This document shows, in pieces, positions 56,577-64,000 of a stretch of 64,000 nt of DNA (within the stretch, counting starts at the first letter, position 1; each line of letters begins with the position of its first letter). The notes under the pieces are model-generated. The model worked only from the letters and a program-made list of their open reading frames with translations, was not told the origin of the DNA and did not search any database. The position numbers and the translations under genes were made by a program. Where the stretch lies: NCBI RefSeq assembly GCF_963677155.1, contig NZ_OY781884.1, forward strand, positions 4,150,501 through 4,214,500, read 5' to 3'. Source of the DNA: an uncultured Draconibacterium sp. Lineage in GTDB: Bacteria; Bacteroidota; Bacteroidia; Bacteroidales; Prolixibacteraceae.

Positions 56577-57620
56577 TTATCTTTTATGGAATTTCAATTC
56601 ATCTATTTCTTTTTGAAGTGTTTTGTTCTTAGTTTTAAGTCCTTGAACTTCTTCCATTAGTTTTTTTGTTTTCTTATTCTGCTCAATCATATAAAGAGTC
56701 AGTTCTTCAATTTTCTGAAGAAGTTTTGTGTTCAATTCTCCTAAATTAGTTCCATTTTTCCCCATTTCTTTAGCTGGAGCTATTTCTGGTAAATGATTAT
56801 TTTTTACAATAAACCTTTCAACCTCCGCTAAACTTCTTAATTTGTATTCCGATTCAAATACGAAATCTGCCCCATCTGTATTTACAACAATCTCGTTTGC
56901 TCTAATTGGTCCTGCTACATCTAATTTGTAATTAGAATTCAGTTGGGATGTTTTACCAATTAAAACGTTTCCATTAGTTGTTACTCCTATTCCGTTTAAA
57001 GGATCTGTCCCCCTCGTTAAATATCCCATATCATTATTATCATGAATCCACATGCGCCATGTTGTTATTCCAGATTCGTTCCAAACTGTGATTCCATGAT
57101 TAGCCCCATCTCCTTTTACCTGCAAATTTCCTACTCCATTATTTGTAAAATCTCCGATATTTAGTTGTCCGTTTACCTCAAGTTGTGCTTCTGGAGTTAT
57201 TGTGCCAATACCAACTTTGCCATTTTGATCGATAAAAAAGCGACTGATTCCATTAGCATTATTTATATGATAATTAATATTAAAACTTCCTTGTCCTTGT
57301 GATGTTCTTATTGCATTAATAGAATAACCGTAATTAATTACTGTTGATGTAGCTAAAGAAATACCATTTACACTTGTATTATTTGCTAATGTAGAATTCC
57401 TAAGTATTAATCCATTGGTTTCAAATCCCAATGGATCATATGGTTTTGAAACTAGTATTCTACCATTTACATCCAATGTTTGAGATGGTTTTGTTGTTCC
57501 AATTCCAACTTTCCCTGCATTGATTGATGTTCCAATATTATCAGGAACATTTAAGGTTTGTCCTTTACTGACAATTGATATTGCAATAATAATAAGAACT
57601 ATAAGTTGTATTCTTTTCAT
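56577..57620 (-). CDS. secreted tail-fibre-like protein
   Basis: 347 residues, signal peptide ending VSKGQ. Beta-rich body with three turn phrases: GKVGIGTTKPSQTLDVNGRI (~35), NGKVGIGTITPEAQLEVNGQ (~130) and TNGNVLIGKTSQLNSNYKLD (~220). The shared module follows: GADFVFESEYKLRSLAEVER, NNHLPEIAPAKEMG, LLQKIEELTLYMIEQNKKTK, then an extended coiled coil rich in Lys/Glu to the end. It lies between the two IS3 copies, on the minus strand like its neighbours. No T9SS or lipoprotein tag. The ~135 bp downstream, up to the IS at 56436, have no gene. Confidence 0.75.
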   Translation of the reverse strand: MKRIQLIVLIIIAISIVSKGQTLNVPDNIGTSINAGKVGIGTTKPSQTLDVNGRILVSKPYDPLGFETNGLILRNSTLANNTSVNGISLATSTVINYGYSINAIRTSQGQGSFNINYHINNANGISRFFIDQNGKVGIGTITPEAQLEVNGQLNIGDFTNNGVGNLQVKGDGANHGITVWNESGITTWRMWIHDNNDMGYLTRGTDPLNGIGVTTNGNVLIGKTSQLNSNYKLDVAGPIRANEIVVNTDGADFVFESEYKLRSLAEVERFIVKNNHLPEIAPAKEMGKNGTNLGELNTKLLQKIEELTLYMIEQNKKTKKLMEEVQGLKTKNKTLQKEIDELKFHKR

Positions 57621-57775
57621 TGTTTTAAAACTTCTATTTGATTAATTTATAAGAATTTAGTATTTTCTTTAATTGTTTATAACGGCAGTCTGTTTAAAAA
57701 CTCATTTCCGGGGACTACTTCCCTTGCATTAACAACCTGTACGATATTATTTGTAATACATCCTAAGCATTGGCT

Positions 57776-58432
57776 TTATTTCTTTTCTAATTTTTCCAAT
57801 CTTTTTTGTAATTCTAAGAATTTAGTTGCTAAAACCTTTAAAGACATATTTTCTTTTTCAAGTTTATCAATTTTCTTTTCCTGTTGAATTGTGTATAGAG
57901 TTAATTCTTCAACTTTTTGAAGCAGTTTTGAGTCCATTTCTCCTAAAAGGATCCCATTTTGTTCTACCTCTTTCGCACTTGGAATGTCTTTTAAATGCCC
58001 ATTTTCCTTAATATGATTTTCTACCTCTTGAAGAGTAGGTATTTTGTAGTCATCAAAAAACACAAAATCTGACCATCCAGATGCTTCTACTTTTATTTCT
58101 CTAGCTCCAATAGAGCCTTCAACAGCTAATTTATGTGAGCCAATTTTTGTTGTTCCTATACCTACTTGTCCACCTCCTGTTGAAAGATATGTATTTGAAT
58201 TTACATAATGACCTAAATAAATCGCATCTCCATCGGCGGCTGGGTCTATAACCATATTTCCATTCGAACTACTATTTATAGCCTTTATAGTTGGTTTCCC
58301 ACCAATACGATCTAGAAGAAGAGTATAATTACCTGATGAAGGTATAATTCTAACAGTTCCTCGTACATCAAGCTTTGTCAAGGGATTACTGGTTCCGATA
58401 CCAACATTCCCATTTCTCGTTATTCTCATACT
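57776..58432 (-). pseudogene. tail-fibre-like gene, C-terminal part (split by IS3 copy 2)
   Basis: This is the 3' exon-like half of a gene cut by the IS at 58433. It begins in mid-sentence with SMRITRNGNVGIGTSNP and continues through QVGIGTTKIGSHKLAVEGSI to the shared module (SDFVFFDDYKIPTLQEVENH, GHLKDIPSAKEVEQNGILLG, LLQKVEELTLYTIQQEKKI) and a coiled coil ending KLEKK. A frame extending into the IS (start 58489) is an artefact of the junction. Removing the IS and one copy of the ACT duplication joins it in frame to 59740-60105, giving MYES-MRITRN. Its module is very close to that of the gene at 54180. Confidence 0.88.
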
Positions 58433-58471
58433 TGACTCGTCCGGAATAAAGGCTACATAATTCATGTAATT

Positions 58472-58843
58472 ATGTATAAAAATGATCAAGTTTACAGACG
58501 TTATTCGGAAAGTTTCAAACTCAAAATTTTATCCGAACTTAGTACCGGTAAGTATAACAAACGGCAGCTCGGACGTATTTATGGCATTCAAAACAGTACA
58601 ATCAATGAATGGATCAAAAAATACAACAGAACTGACTTAATGAACACTCGTATAAACGTGGAAACTAAAGACGAAATCACCAGAATTAAAGCACTACAAA
58701 AAGAAGTTAAAAAGCTCAAAGAAGCCCTTGTTAAGAAAGATCTGGACCAGTTGGTACTGGATTCATATCTTGAAGTATCAGCTGAAAAACTAGGTTTCAA
58801 AAACGCCGAAGAATTAAAAAAAAATTTAGGCAAGAAACGCTAA
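58472..58843 (+). CDS. IS3-family transposase OrfA, copy 2
   Basis: 123 residues, identical to the OrfA of copy 1: helix-turn-helix (KYNKRQLGRIYGIQNSTI) and coiled coil (KEVKKLKEALVKKDLDQL). Codons 58817-58822 are AAA AAA preceded by A at 58816, inside a 9-A run (58816-58824). A -1 slip there would read on as FRQETLMKAVD into OrfB without a stop, the usual way this family makes the OrfAB transposase. Confidence 0.93.
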   Translation: MYKNDQVYRRYSESFKLKILSELSTGKYNKRQLGRIYGIQNSTINEWIKKYNRTDLMNTRINVETKDEITRIKALQKEVKKLKEALVKKDLDQLVLDSYLEVSAEKLGFKNAEELKKNLGKKR

Positions 58844-59700
58844 TGAAAGCAGTTGATACAGCAAAAAAAACAAAGCTGGCAAGTTGCGAGACGACTTGTC
58901 AATGCTTTGGACTACATCGGGATGCCTATTATAAATACAAGAAGAGGAGTGCTGCCCGACTAGAAGTAGAAAAGAAAGTCATAAAGCTTGTCAATTATGA
59001 GCGACTAACTCAACCGCGCGTTGGTACTCGAAAGTTGATGATGGCGCTACATATAACATTTAATCTAATGGGATTAAAGGTTGGACGTGATGAACTTTAC
59101 AGGATCTTACGTAAATACGACATGTTGATTGTACGTAAGAAAACAAGTTGTAAAACAACCGATTCATATCATCATTTTCACAAGTACAATAATTTGATTA
59201 AAGACCTTAAAATAACAAGGCCAAATCAGGTATGGGTTAGCGATATTACCTACATCAGAACATACAACGGCTTTTGCTATTTAGCTCTCATTACTGACTT
59301 ATACTCAAGAAAAATTGTTGGTTACGATATTAGCAACTCTCTTGAGCTGGCTGGGTGTTTGCGGGCTCTCAAAAAGGCCCTGGCAAACGCAAAGCCTGCC
59401 AATGGATTGATCCATCATTCTGACCGTGGAGCTCAATACTGCTCTAATCAATATGTCAGAATATTAAAAAACAAAGACTTCAAAATTAGCATGACCGAAG
59501 AAAATCATTGTTATGAGAATGCTATTGCTGAACGTGTTAATGGTATTTTAAAAGATGAGTTTTTCCTGGACCAAACATTTGCTAGTTTAAAAGAGGCTAA
59601 GCGTGCTACAAAAAATGCAATCAATATTTACAATAACAAAAGACTTCATTTATCTTTAGACTATAAAACGCCTCAAAACGTGTATAATGAGGCAGCTTAA
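58843..59700 (+). CDS. IS3-family transposase OrfB (DDE domain), copy 2
   Basis: 285 residues, identical to the OrfB of copy 1, with D134, D194 and E230 intact. Its ATG overlaps the orfA TAA as TAATG and it is in the -1 frame relative to orfA. The stop is 39 bp from the right end of the element. Both copies look fully functional. Confidence 0.93.
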   Translation: MKAVDTAKKTKLASCETTCQCFGLHRDAYYKYKKRSAARLEVEKKVIKLVNYERLTQPRVGTRKLMMALHITFNLMGLKVGRDELYRILRKYDMLIVRKKTSCKTTDSYHHFHKYNNLIKDLKITRPNQVWVSDITYIRTYNGFCYLALITDLYSRKIVGYDISNSLELAGCLRALKKALANAKPANGLIHHSDRGAQYCSNQYVRILKNKDFKISMTEENHCYENAIAERVNGILKDEFFLDQTFASLKEAKRATKNAINIYNNKRLHLSLDYKTPQNVYNEAA

Positions 59701-59739
59701 TTTAATTTTTAACCTGTAGCCATATTCTAGGACTAGACA

Positions 59740-60105
59740 ACTTTCATACATCGGTCCTGGACCATCAGTCCCTTTTGTGAAAAATGCAATTCCAACATAA
59801 TCTGTATCGTCGCGCTCTCTGGTTGCGACAATGGAAGCTCTTCTCCTTCCACCACTCTTCCATGTTATACCTCCAAAATAATTACCATTTCCAGGATCTG
59901 GAGCACTTAGTAATAAATGGTCTTGAGCAACAGGAGTCACGTCTGAATTAAAAGTGCCTGAATTATAAATGTCTAGCTTTGCTTTTGGAGAAAAGTTTCC
60001 AATTCCAACATTTCCTCGTATTTTATAATCTCCATTTTCATCATACTGTGCTTTTAAAATTAAAGTTGAAATTAATAGCACCACTAATATACTTATCCTT
60101 TTCAT
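59740..60105 (-). pseudogene. tail-fibre-like gene, N-terminal part (split by IS3 copy 2)
   Basis: The 5' part of the gene whose other half is 57776-58432. Signal peptide MKRISILVVLLISTLILKAQ, then GDYKIRGNVGIGNFSPKAKL and a beta-rich region up to GTDGPGPMYES, where the IS begins. The apparent reading beyond this point lies in the IS and is not real. The rebuilt protein would be about 339 residues. The start is 7 bp after the stop of the next gene upstream (60113), so both belong to one minus-strand operon. Confidence 0.88.
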
Positions 60106-60112
60106 AATTTTT

Positions 60113-60523
60113 CTATTTAAAATTTATTCCTGAGTTTGGCTCATAAATTTTTCTATTATCTATTACTAAACCATTAAAAGCTCCATCTATATGTCCATAT
60201 ACATGGAGTTTGGATTCTGGAGTGGAAGTTCCAATTCCTATATTTCCATTTTCGCCTTTTACTGTAAAAAAATGATTCATTCCTCCTCTCGCGTTAATGA
60301 AAAAATCAATAGGATTGGAATTATTACTATCGCTTAATTTAGCTAATTCAAGACGGAAACCTCTAGAGTAACTATGATATAACACCGATTTATTATAAGT
60401 TCCACTACCAGTTGACGTAAATGTTAAGGGTGCTTCACCAGTTAATATTTGTTGTACTTGAGCAGAAATCTGATTAATTCCCCAAAGCATTGTTAATGCT
60501 AATAGTAAAGTTGATTTTTTCAT
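60113..60523 (-). CDS. short secreted tail-fibre-like protein lacking the C-terminal module
   Basis: 136 residues from ATG 60523 (an earlier ATG at 60535 is in frame). Signal peptide MKKSTLLLALTMLWGINQIS, then AQ. It has a single tail-fibre-type turn, ENGNIGIGTSTPESKLHVYG, near the end and stops at PNSGINFK. Relatives in this island continue after that turn for another 100-250 residues into the PDYVF module, so it is probably a 3'-truncated member. Still, the spacing to the next gene is tight and regular, so expression is possible. Confidence 0.6.
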   Translation of the reverse strand: MKKSTLLLALTMLWGINQISAQVQQILTGEAPLTFTSTGSGTYNKSVLYHSYSRGFRLELAKLSDSNNSNPIDFFINARGGMNHFFTVKGENGNIGIGTSTPESKLHVYGHIDGAFNGLVIDNRKIYEPNSGINFK

Positions 60524-60605
60524 TCTAGAGTTCATTTTTGCTTCTTTATTAAAACTGTTATGAAAATTAATTATTAGTGTCTCGTTAAATTATTCTCTTT
60601 TTGAA

Positions 60606-63378
60606 CCTCTAACGTAGGAGGAATTGCTTCCAACGGAAGTAGGCTAAAAAGTAAAATAGAGCCGTTGAGATTTCAGTATTTCACTTTTTTAAGCCAGTTA
60701 CCAAATAATGTATTCATGAAAAGAGTTTTTTTTAGACCGTTTGCCCGTAGGGGGGGATTCTTATTCACTTGTTTGAATTATTGGTAAAGGTAGTTTGAAA
60801 TACTGGATTTACAAATATGCACAAGGAATATCAGAAACTCCATGTTCAGCAATTTAGCTTATTCTGTTACCTCTTCAGCTTTGCTGCGAGGTCGTTCATT
60901 TGTCTCTCCAGTATCTTTCGTTATCTCAATTGACAGAATAGATGATAAAATAGAAGCGTTTTAATATGCTGTTTATTTATATGACCACTCATTTCGTAAA
61001 GATGCGCTTTCTATTCTGGAATTTGCTCGTTTATATATGAATGGGATGCTCCTCAGTAATATTATTTTTATGTTTATAAAGGTTTTTCAGGTTTGTTTAC
61101 CAATATTTACCTCTCAAATTTTTCATTGGATCGTTATTTTTCCTAAGTTTGTATTATCATTTGAAAATATTTTAGTATTGAAATTGATGTTATACCAACA
61201 AATAATGATTATCTGTTCTCTATTTCGACTTTAAAATTATATCGAAGCCATAAAATACATCAATGATAGTATTTGGGTAGTGCTTAGCAATTTCGAGTTT
61301 AAACGTTGAAGGTTTATCTCTTTTTCCCAATATAATTACAATTTAGAAATCTCGTAAATAGTAATAAAATACATAAATATGAATGACCTCTCTAACCCTA
61401 TTCTTAAAATAAGAAAAACTTATTTGATTATTTGTCTAATCCTACTTTTTTTTAATGTTGCTAATTCTCAAAATGAAGACTATGAGCTGCCATATTCTGA
61501 AGGTTTTGAGAAAAATACATTTGAGTGGACGACTTTTCCAGATGGATGGAAACGGGTTAAATATGCAAAAGATTCTTTAGATTCATCTATTGTTGCAGAG
61601 GATGGAGAATATTTTCTTTCTCTCCAGGTGAAAGGAAATATAAATTGCCAACTTGTTAGTCCGTTATTTTCATGTTTGGAAGGTGTATCCTCTCAATTTT
61701 CTTTTTCTTATAGTACGGTTTCAATTGACAATTTAAAGATCAGTTTATTAGTCCAGACTAATGGTGACAGTTGGGAAAAAGTCTGGTCAAAATCGGTTAT
61801 CAATACTGCGTGGCAGGAACAATCAGTCAATTTATCTCAATTTGCAGGACAATCTTTTAGATTAAAGATAGAAATTACAGGTTATTCTGAATCGGAAAGC
61901 TTCATTTGCTTTGATAACATAGGGCTTCTCTCTTCCTTTTCCAAAGTAGGAAGAGATACTTTGTTATCGGATAAATCTACTGCTCTAATCACAGATAAGA
62001 CCTTATTATCTCCAATATCATCCAGAGGATATTCTTTGGGAGCTGGGTTGAATAATATGCAACTAAAATCGACGAGCATAAGCCCTGATACTGGAGTCGA
62101 TATTTTTAACTCTGGTAATTATGATGTTTACCAATATACAATCACTGGGGAAACAACTGAAATCTTAAATGCCAGGCGCTCTCAGTACAATTATTCTATT
62201 TTTCAGGTAAATGCACCTGAAACCAACCCGAATGAATCTACTTTGGCCCTTATGAACGAACTAGGGACGAGTGGTGCTGAGTTTATGGACTTGTACAATA
62301 TGAGTTATTCTGGAGCAAGCCAATTTGGGATAAGGTTACAAAAAAGGGGGGCTGGAGTCTTAAAACCCTTTGTTATTGATTTTTTTGATGGGACAACAAA
62401 TACAAGAGTTTTTCAAACAGAGAGTAGTAAGTATAGTACTTTCTATGGAGGGTTAGGATTAGAAGGTAGTTTTTTCTCAATTAAAAGTAATGGGGATGGA
62501 TATACTTATTCCGGTATTGAACTAGAAAGTAGTGAGTCTACGACTTCCAAACTTTGGCAGATCGTACATAAACAAGATATTCCAAACGCGCTTTCATTTA
62601 ACTTTCACAATGGCACTTCTTGGACATTCCCATTGTTGATATTGGCTAATGGACATATTTTGGCTGGGACTTTTTCCGATTCAGGGGACAAGATAAATGT
62701 AAATGGTGCAATCAATGCAACCGGGTATAAAGTAGATGGCTCATTATTAAATGTGAACCATTTATCAAGTGGCGATGCACAGGCCGATCAGGTACCAGTG
62801 GCCGATGGGGCTGGGGGGATTGCCTGGCAAAGGTTATCTGGCGGTGGGGAAACATCAGTTTGGACAAGTAATTCAGGGACTATTTCTTACAATGACGGGG
62901 ATGTAAGCATAGGGACCAATGCTATCCCTCATAATTTATACGTGCCTGGAAAAATATACGCATCTGAAGTTAAAGTCCTGGCTTCAGTACCGGTGCCGGA
63001 TTATGTCTTTGAAAAAAGTTATCAGTTAACAACATTAGACGAGTTGGAAAACTATCTGGAAGAAAACAAACACCTTCCCGGTATCCCTTCAGGGAAAGAA
63101 ATCGAAACTGATGGGTTTAGCCTGTCCGAAATGAATCTACTGCTGCTTAAAAAAGTGGAGGAGTTGACTCTTTACGTTATAAACCAGCAGAAAGAGATTG
63201 AAGAATTAAAAAAGAAGTGTAATAAATAAATTCAAACAAATGAAGGTAAAAGTAATTACGATAATATTTACTCTGTTCGTAGGTGTTGTTTGTCATGCAC
63301 AAGTAAGTTATACTTATGATAATTCAGGTAATCGAAACAGTAGGTATATTCCACTAAAGTTGGTAAAAATAGAATCCA
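60606..63378 (+). repeat. long direct repeat, copy B
   Basis: Second copy of the segment at 27547-30318, offset about 33,060 bp, same orientation. Homology starts at CCTCTAACGTAGGAGG and ends inside the small T9SS gene after AGTAGGTATATTCCACTAAA. The left border abuts the upstream region of a minus-strand operon. The ~770-bp leader (60606-61378) again contains no convincing gene. Confidence 0.95.
61379..63229 (+). CDS. secreted tail-fibre-like protein with choice-of-anchor/MAM-like domain (copy B)
   Basis: 616 residues, same length and domains as the gene at 28319: export signal, choice-of-anchor J/MAM-like sandwich, tail-fibre-like middle, and the shared C-terminal module with coiled coil. 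It differs by roughly a dozen residues, grouped in two places (KSVINTAWQEQSVNLSQF near residue 140-160 and GTTNTRVFQTESSKYSTFYG near 340-365). Long identical stretches elsewhere suggest recent conversion between copies. Unlike copy A, its small downstream partner is broken, but an RHS-type gene still follows about 350 bp later. Confidence 0.75.
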   Translation: MNDLSNPILKIRKTYLIICLILLFFNVANSQNEDYELPYSEGFEKNTFEWTTFPDGWKRVKYAKDSLDSSIVAEDGEYFLSLQVKGNINCQLVSPLFSCLEGVSSQFSFSYSTVSIDNLKISLLVQTNGDSWEKVWSKSVINTAWQEQSVNLSQFAGQSFRLKIEITGYSESESFICFDNIGLLSSFSKVGRDTLLSDKSTALITDKTLLSPISSRGYSLGAGLNNMQLKSTSISPDTGVDIFNSGNYDVYQYTITGETTEILNARRSQYNYSIFQVNAPETNPNESTLALMNELGTSGAEFMDLYNMSYSGASQFGIRLQKRGAGVLKPFVIDFFDGTTNTRVFQTESSKYSTFYGGLGLEGSFFSIKSNGDGYTYSGIELESSESTTSKLWQIVHKQDIPNALSFNFHNGTSWTFPLLILANGHILAGTFSDSGDKINVNGAINATGYKVDGSLLNVNHLSSGDAQADQVPVADGAGGIAWQRLSGGGETSVWTSNSGTISYNDGDVSIGTNAIPHNLYVPGKIYASEVKVLASVPVPDYVFEKSYQLTTLDELENYLEENKHLPGIPSGKEIETDGFSLSEMNLLLLKKVEELTLYVINQQKEIEELKKKCNK

Positions 63379-63413
63379 TTTGTTGGTTATTCTGCTATAA
63401 GTGCAACAAATAG
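63240..63413 (+). pseudogene. 5' fragment of the small T9SS-sorted YD-motif protein
   Basis: Same signal peptide and SYTYDNSGNRNSRYIPLK as the gene at 30180. Homology ends within codon 46 or so, after which an unrelated stretch (ICWLFCYKCNK) runs to a TAG. The acidic linker and the sorting domain are missing. Truncated at the right border of repeat B. Confidence 0.8.
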
Positions 63414-63573
63414 TTATGGACAGTGGGTGACGGAACTCCATCGTTATAAGTTGCAGTAAATTTTGCTAGCTCGATAGATATTACAATGGCAGGTCGCGTC
63501 TGAAAGAGTTGATAAGAATGACTTCCATGATTTGAGATTTACAAGTATGTTAAAAACTAAAGAGAAAACTATT

Positions 63574-64000
63574 ATGAAATATCGTATTCACTTCAAAATG
63601 CTACTATTGTTTGGAATTGTTCTTTTTAATAGTAGCTTTTATCTGAATGGACAAGAATTAGATCCAAATTATTTATATCATGTACCATCTCCCCAAACTA
63701 GTGATTTTCTTAGATATGGGAATCTTCCAGTTAACTATTATACCGGAAATTTAAATATAGAAATTCCAATTTATAAATATGAAGACAAAGATTTTAATAT
63801 AGACATGTCTTTAAGATATAATTCTTCAGGATTTATTCCAAACAAACGTTCCAGTATAGTTGGATTAAATTGGTTTTTAGATGCCGGTGGGGTTATCACT
63901 CGAAAAGTGAAAGGAGTACCTGATGATACCCGTGGAGATTTTAATGGTTTCCCGGGGACACCGTTGTTACATGGGTTATTGTATGGATTAAAGGAATCTT
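63574..64000 (+). CDS. RHS/YD-type secreted protein, N-terminal part (runs off the window)
   Basis: 142 codons open to the last base. Signal peptide MKYRIHFKMLLLFGIVLFNS...GQ. The next phrase is the RHS-type opening also seen at 43912: YGNLPVNYYTGNLNIEIPIY, then DMSLRYNSSGFIPN and GLNWFLDAGGVITRKVKG. An in-frame ATG at 63547 is possible but would push the signal peptide inward. It follows repeat B as the SpvB/RHS gene follows repeat A, although its N-terminal type is different (not SpvB). Confidence 0.8.
   Translation, partial: MKYRIHFKMLLLFGIVLFNSSFYLNGQELDPNYLYHVPSPQTSDFLRYGNLPVNYYTGNLNIEIPIYKYEDKDFNIDMSLRYNSSGFIPNKRSSIVGLNWFLDAGGVITRKVKGVPDDTRGDFNGFPGTPLLHGLLYGLKES

Larger units (their letters stand above)
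58433..59739 (+). mobile_element. IS3-family insertion sequence, copy 2 (1307 bp)
   Basis: Begins TGACTCGTCC at 58433 and ends GACTAGACA at 59739; same ends, length and encoded proteins as copy 1 but opposite orientation. ACT flanks both sides (58430-58432 and 59740-59742). It is inserted in a tail-fibre-like gene read on the minus strand. The two copies are 2.0 kb apart. Confidence 0.93.

Noticed and set aside
28319-63229. Tail-fibre-like genes as part of a prophage or tailocin
   Set aside because: Every complete one has an N-terminal export signal, and no capsid, tail tube, baseplate, portal or lysis gene is seen in the window.

Overview
The window looks like a chromosomal segment of a low-GC member of the Bacteroidota, probably a marine or gut-type Marinilabiliales/Prolixibacteraceae relative. 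That placement is inference. The evidence is a FecI/FecR-type sigma/anti-sigma pair driving a SusC/SusD pair, type IX secretion (T9SS) C-terminal sorting domains, SprB-repeat adhesin modules, and a TTG-N22-TAnnTTTG promoter.

Layout. 1-4.4 kb: housekeeping and envelope genes (end of a T9SS cargo protein, DUF4180 protein, alpha/beta hydrolase, lipoprotein with an internal duplication, PAP2 phosphatase, GNAT acetyltransferase). 5.0-14.9 kb: a small polysaccharide utilisation locus (ECF sigma, FecR anti-sigma, SusC, SusD, and a GH2-malectin glycosidase split by a one-base frameshift in an A-run). 15.4-25.9 kb (minus strand): an outer-membrane barrel protein and a 3193-residue T9SS adhesin holding 20 SprB-type repeats, 18 of them in one array. 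26.3-27.5 kb: remnants of ISL3 and IS110 transposases fused end to end.

27.5-64 kb: a large accessory island of RHS/YD-repeat genes and secreted 'tail-fibre-like' proteins. At least eight genes and one remnant encode the same C-terminal module (PDYVF ... HLPxxPSAxE ... LLxKIEELTLY ... coiled coil), each with a different N-terminal part. RHS units are: (i) an SpvB/FG-GAP/RHS protein interrupted by one in-frame TAA (30708-36749), overlapping a CPBP intramembrane protease gene that could be its immunity gene; (ii) an operon of a YD-only protein, a T9SS beta-propeller-like protein, a DUF6443-RHS core protein and a YwqK-like lipoprotein (43912-53799); (iii) the start of another RHS protein at the right edge (63574-64000). 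A 2.77 kb segment (27547-30318) is repeated in direct orientation at 60606-63378 and precedes an RHS gene in both places.

Mobile DNA within the island: two full 1307-bp IS3-family elements in opposite orientation, each with its own 3-bp target duplication. One cleanly splits a tail-fibre-like gene, and the gene can be rebuilt on paper. There is also the 3' tip of a group II intron joined to a truncated, frameshifted XRE-type regulator. Together this looks like a surface-protein and polymorphic-toxin island that evolves by cassette duplication, tip replacement and decay.
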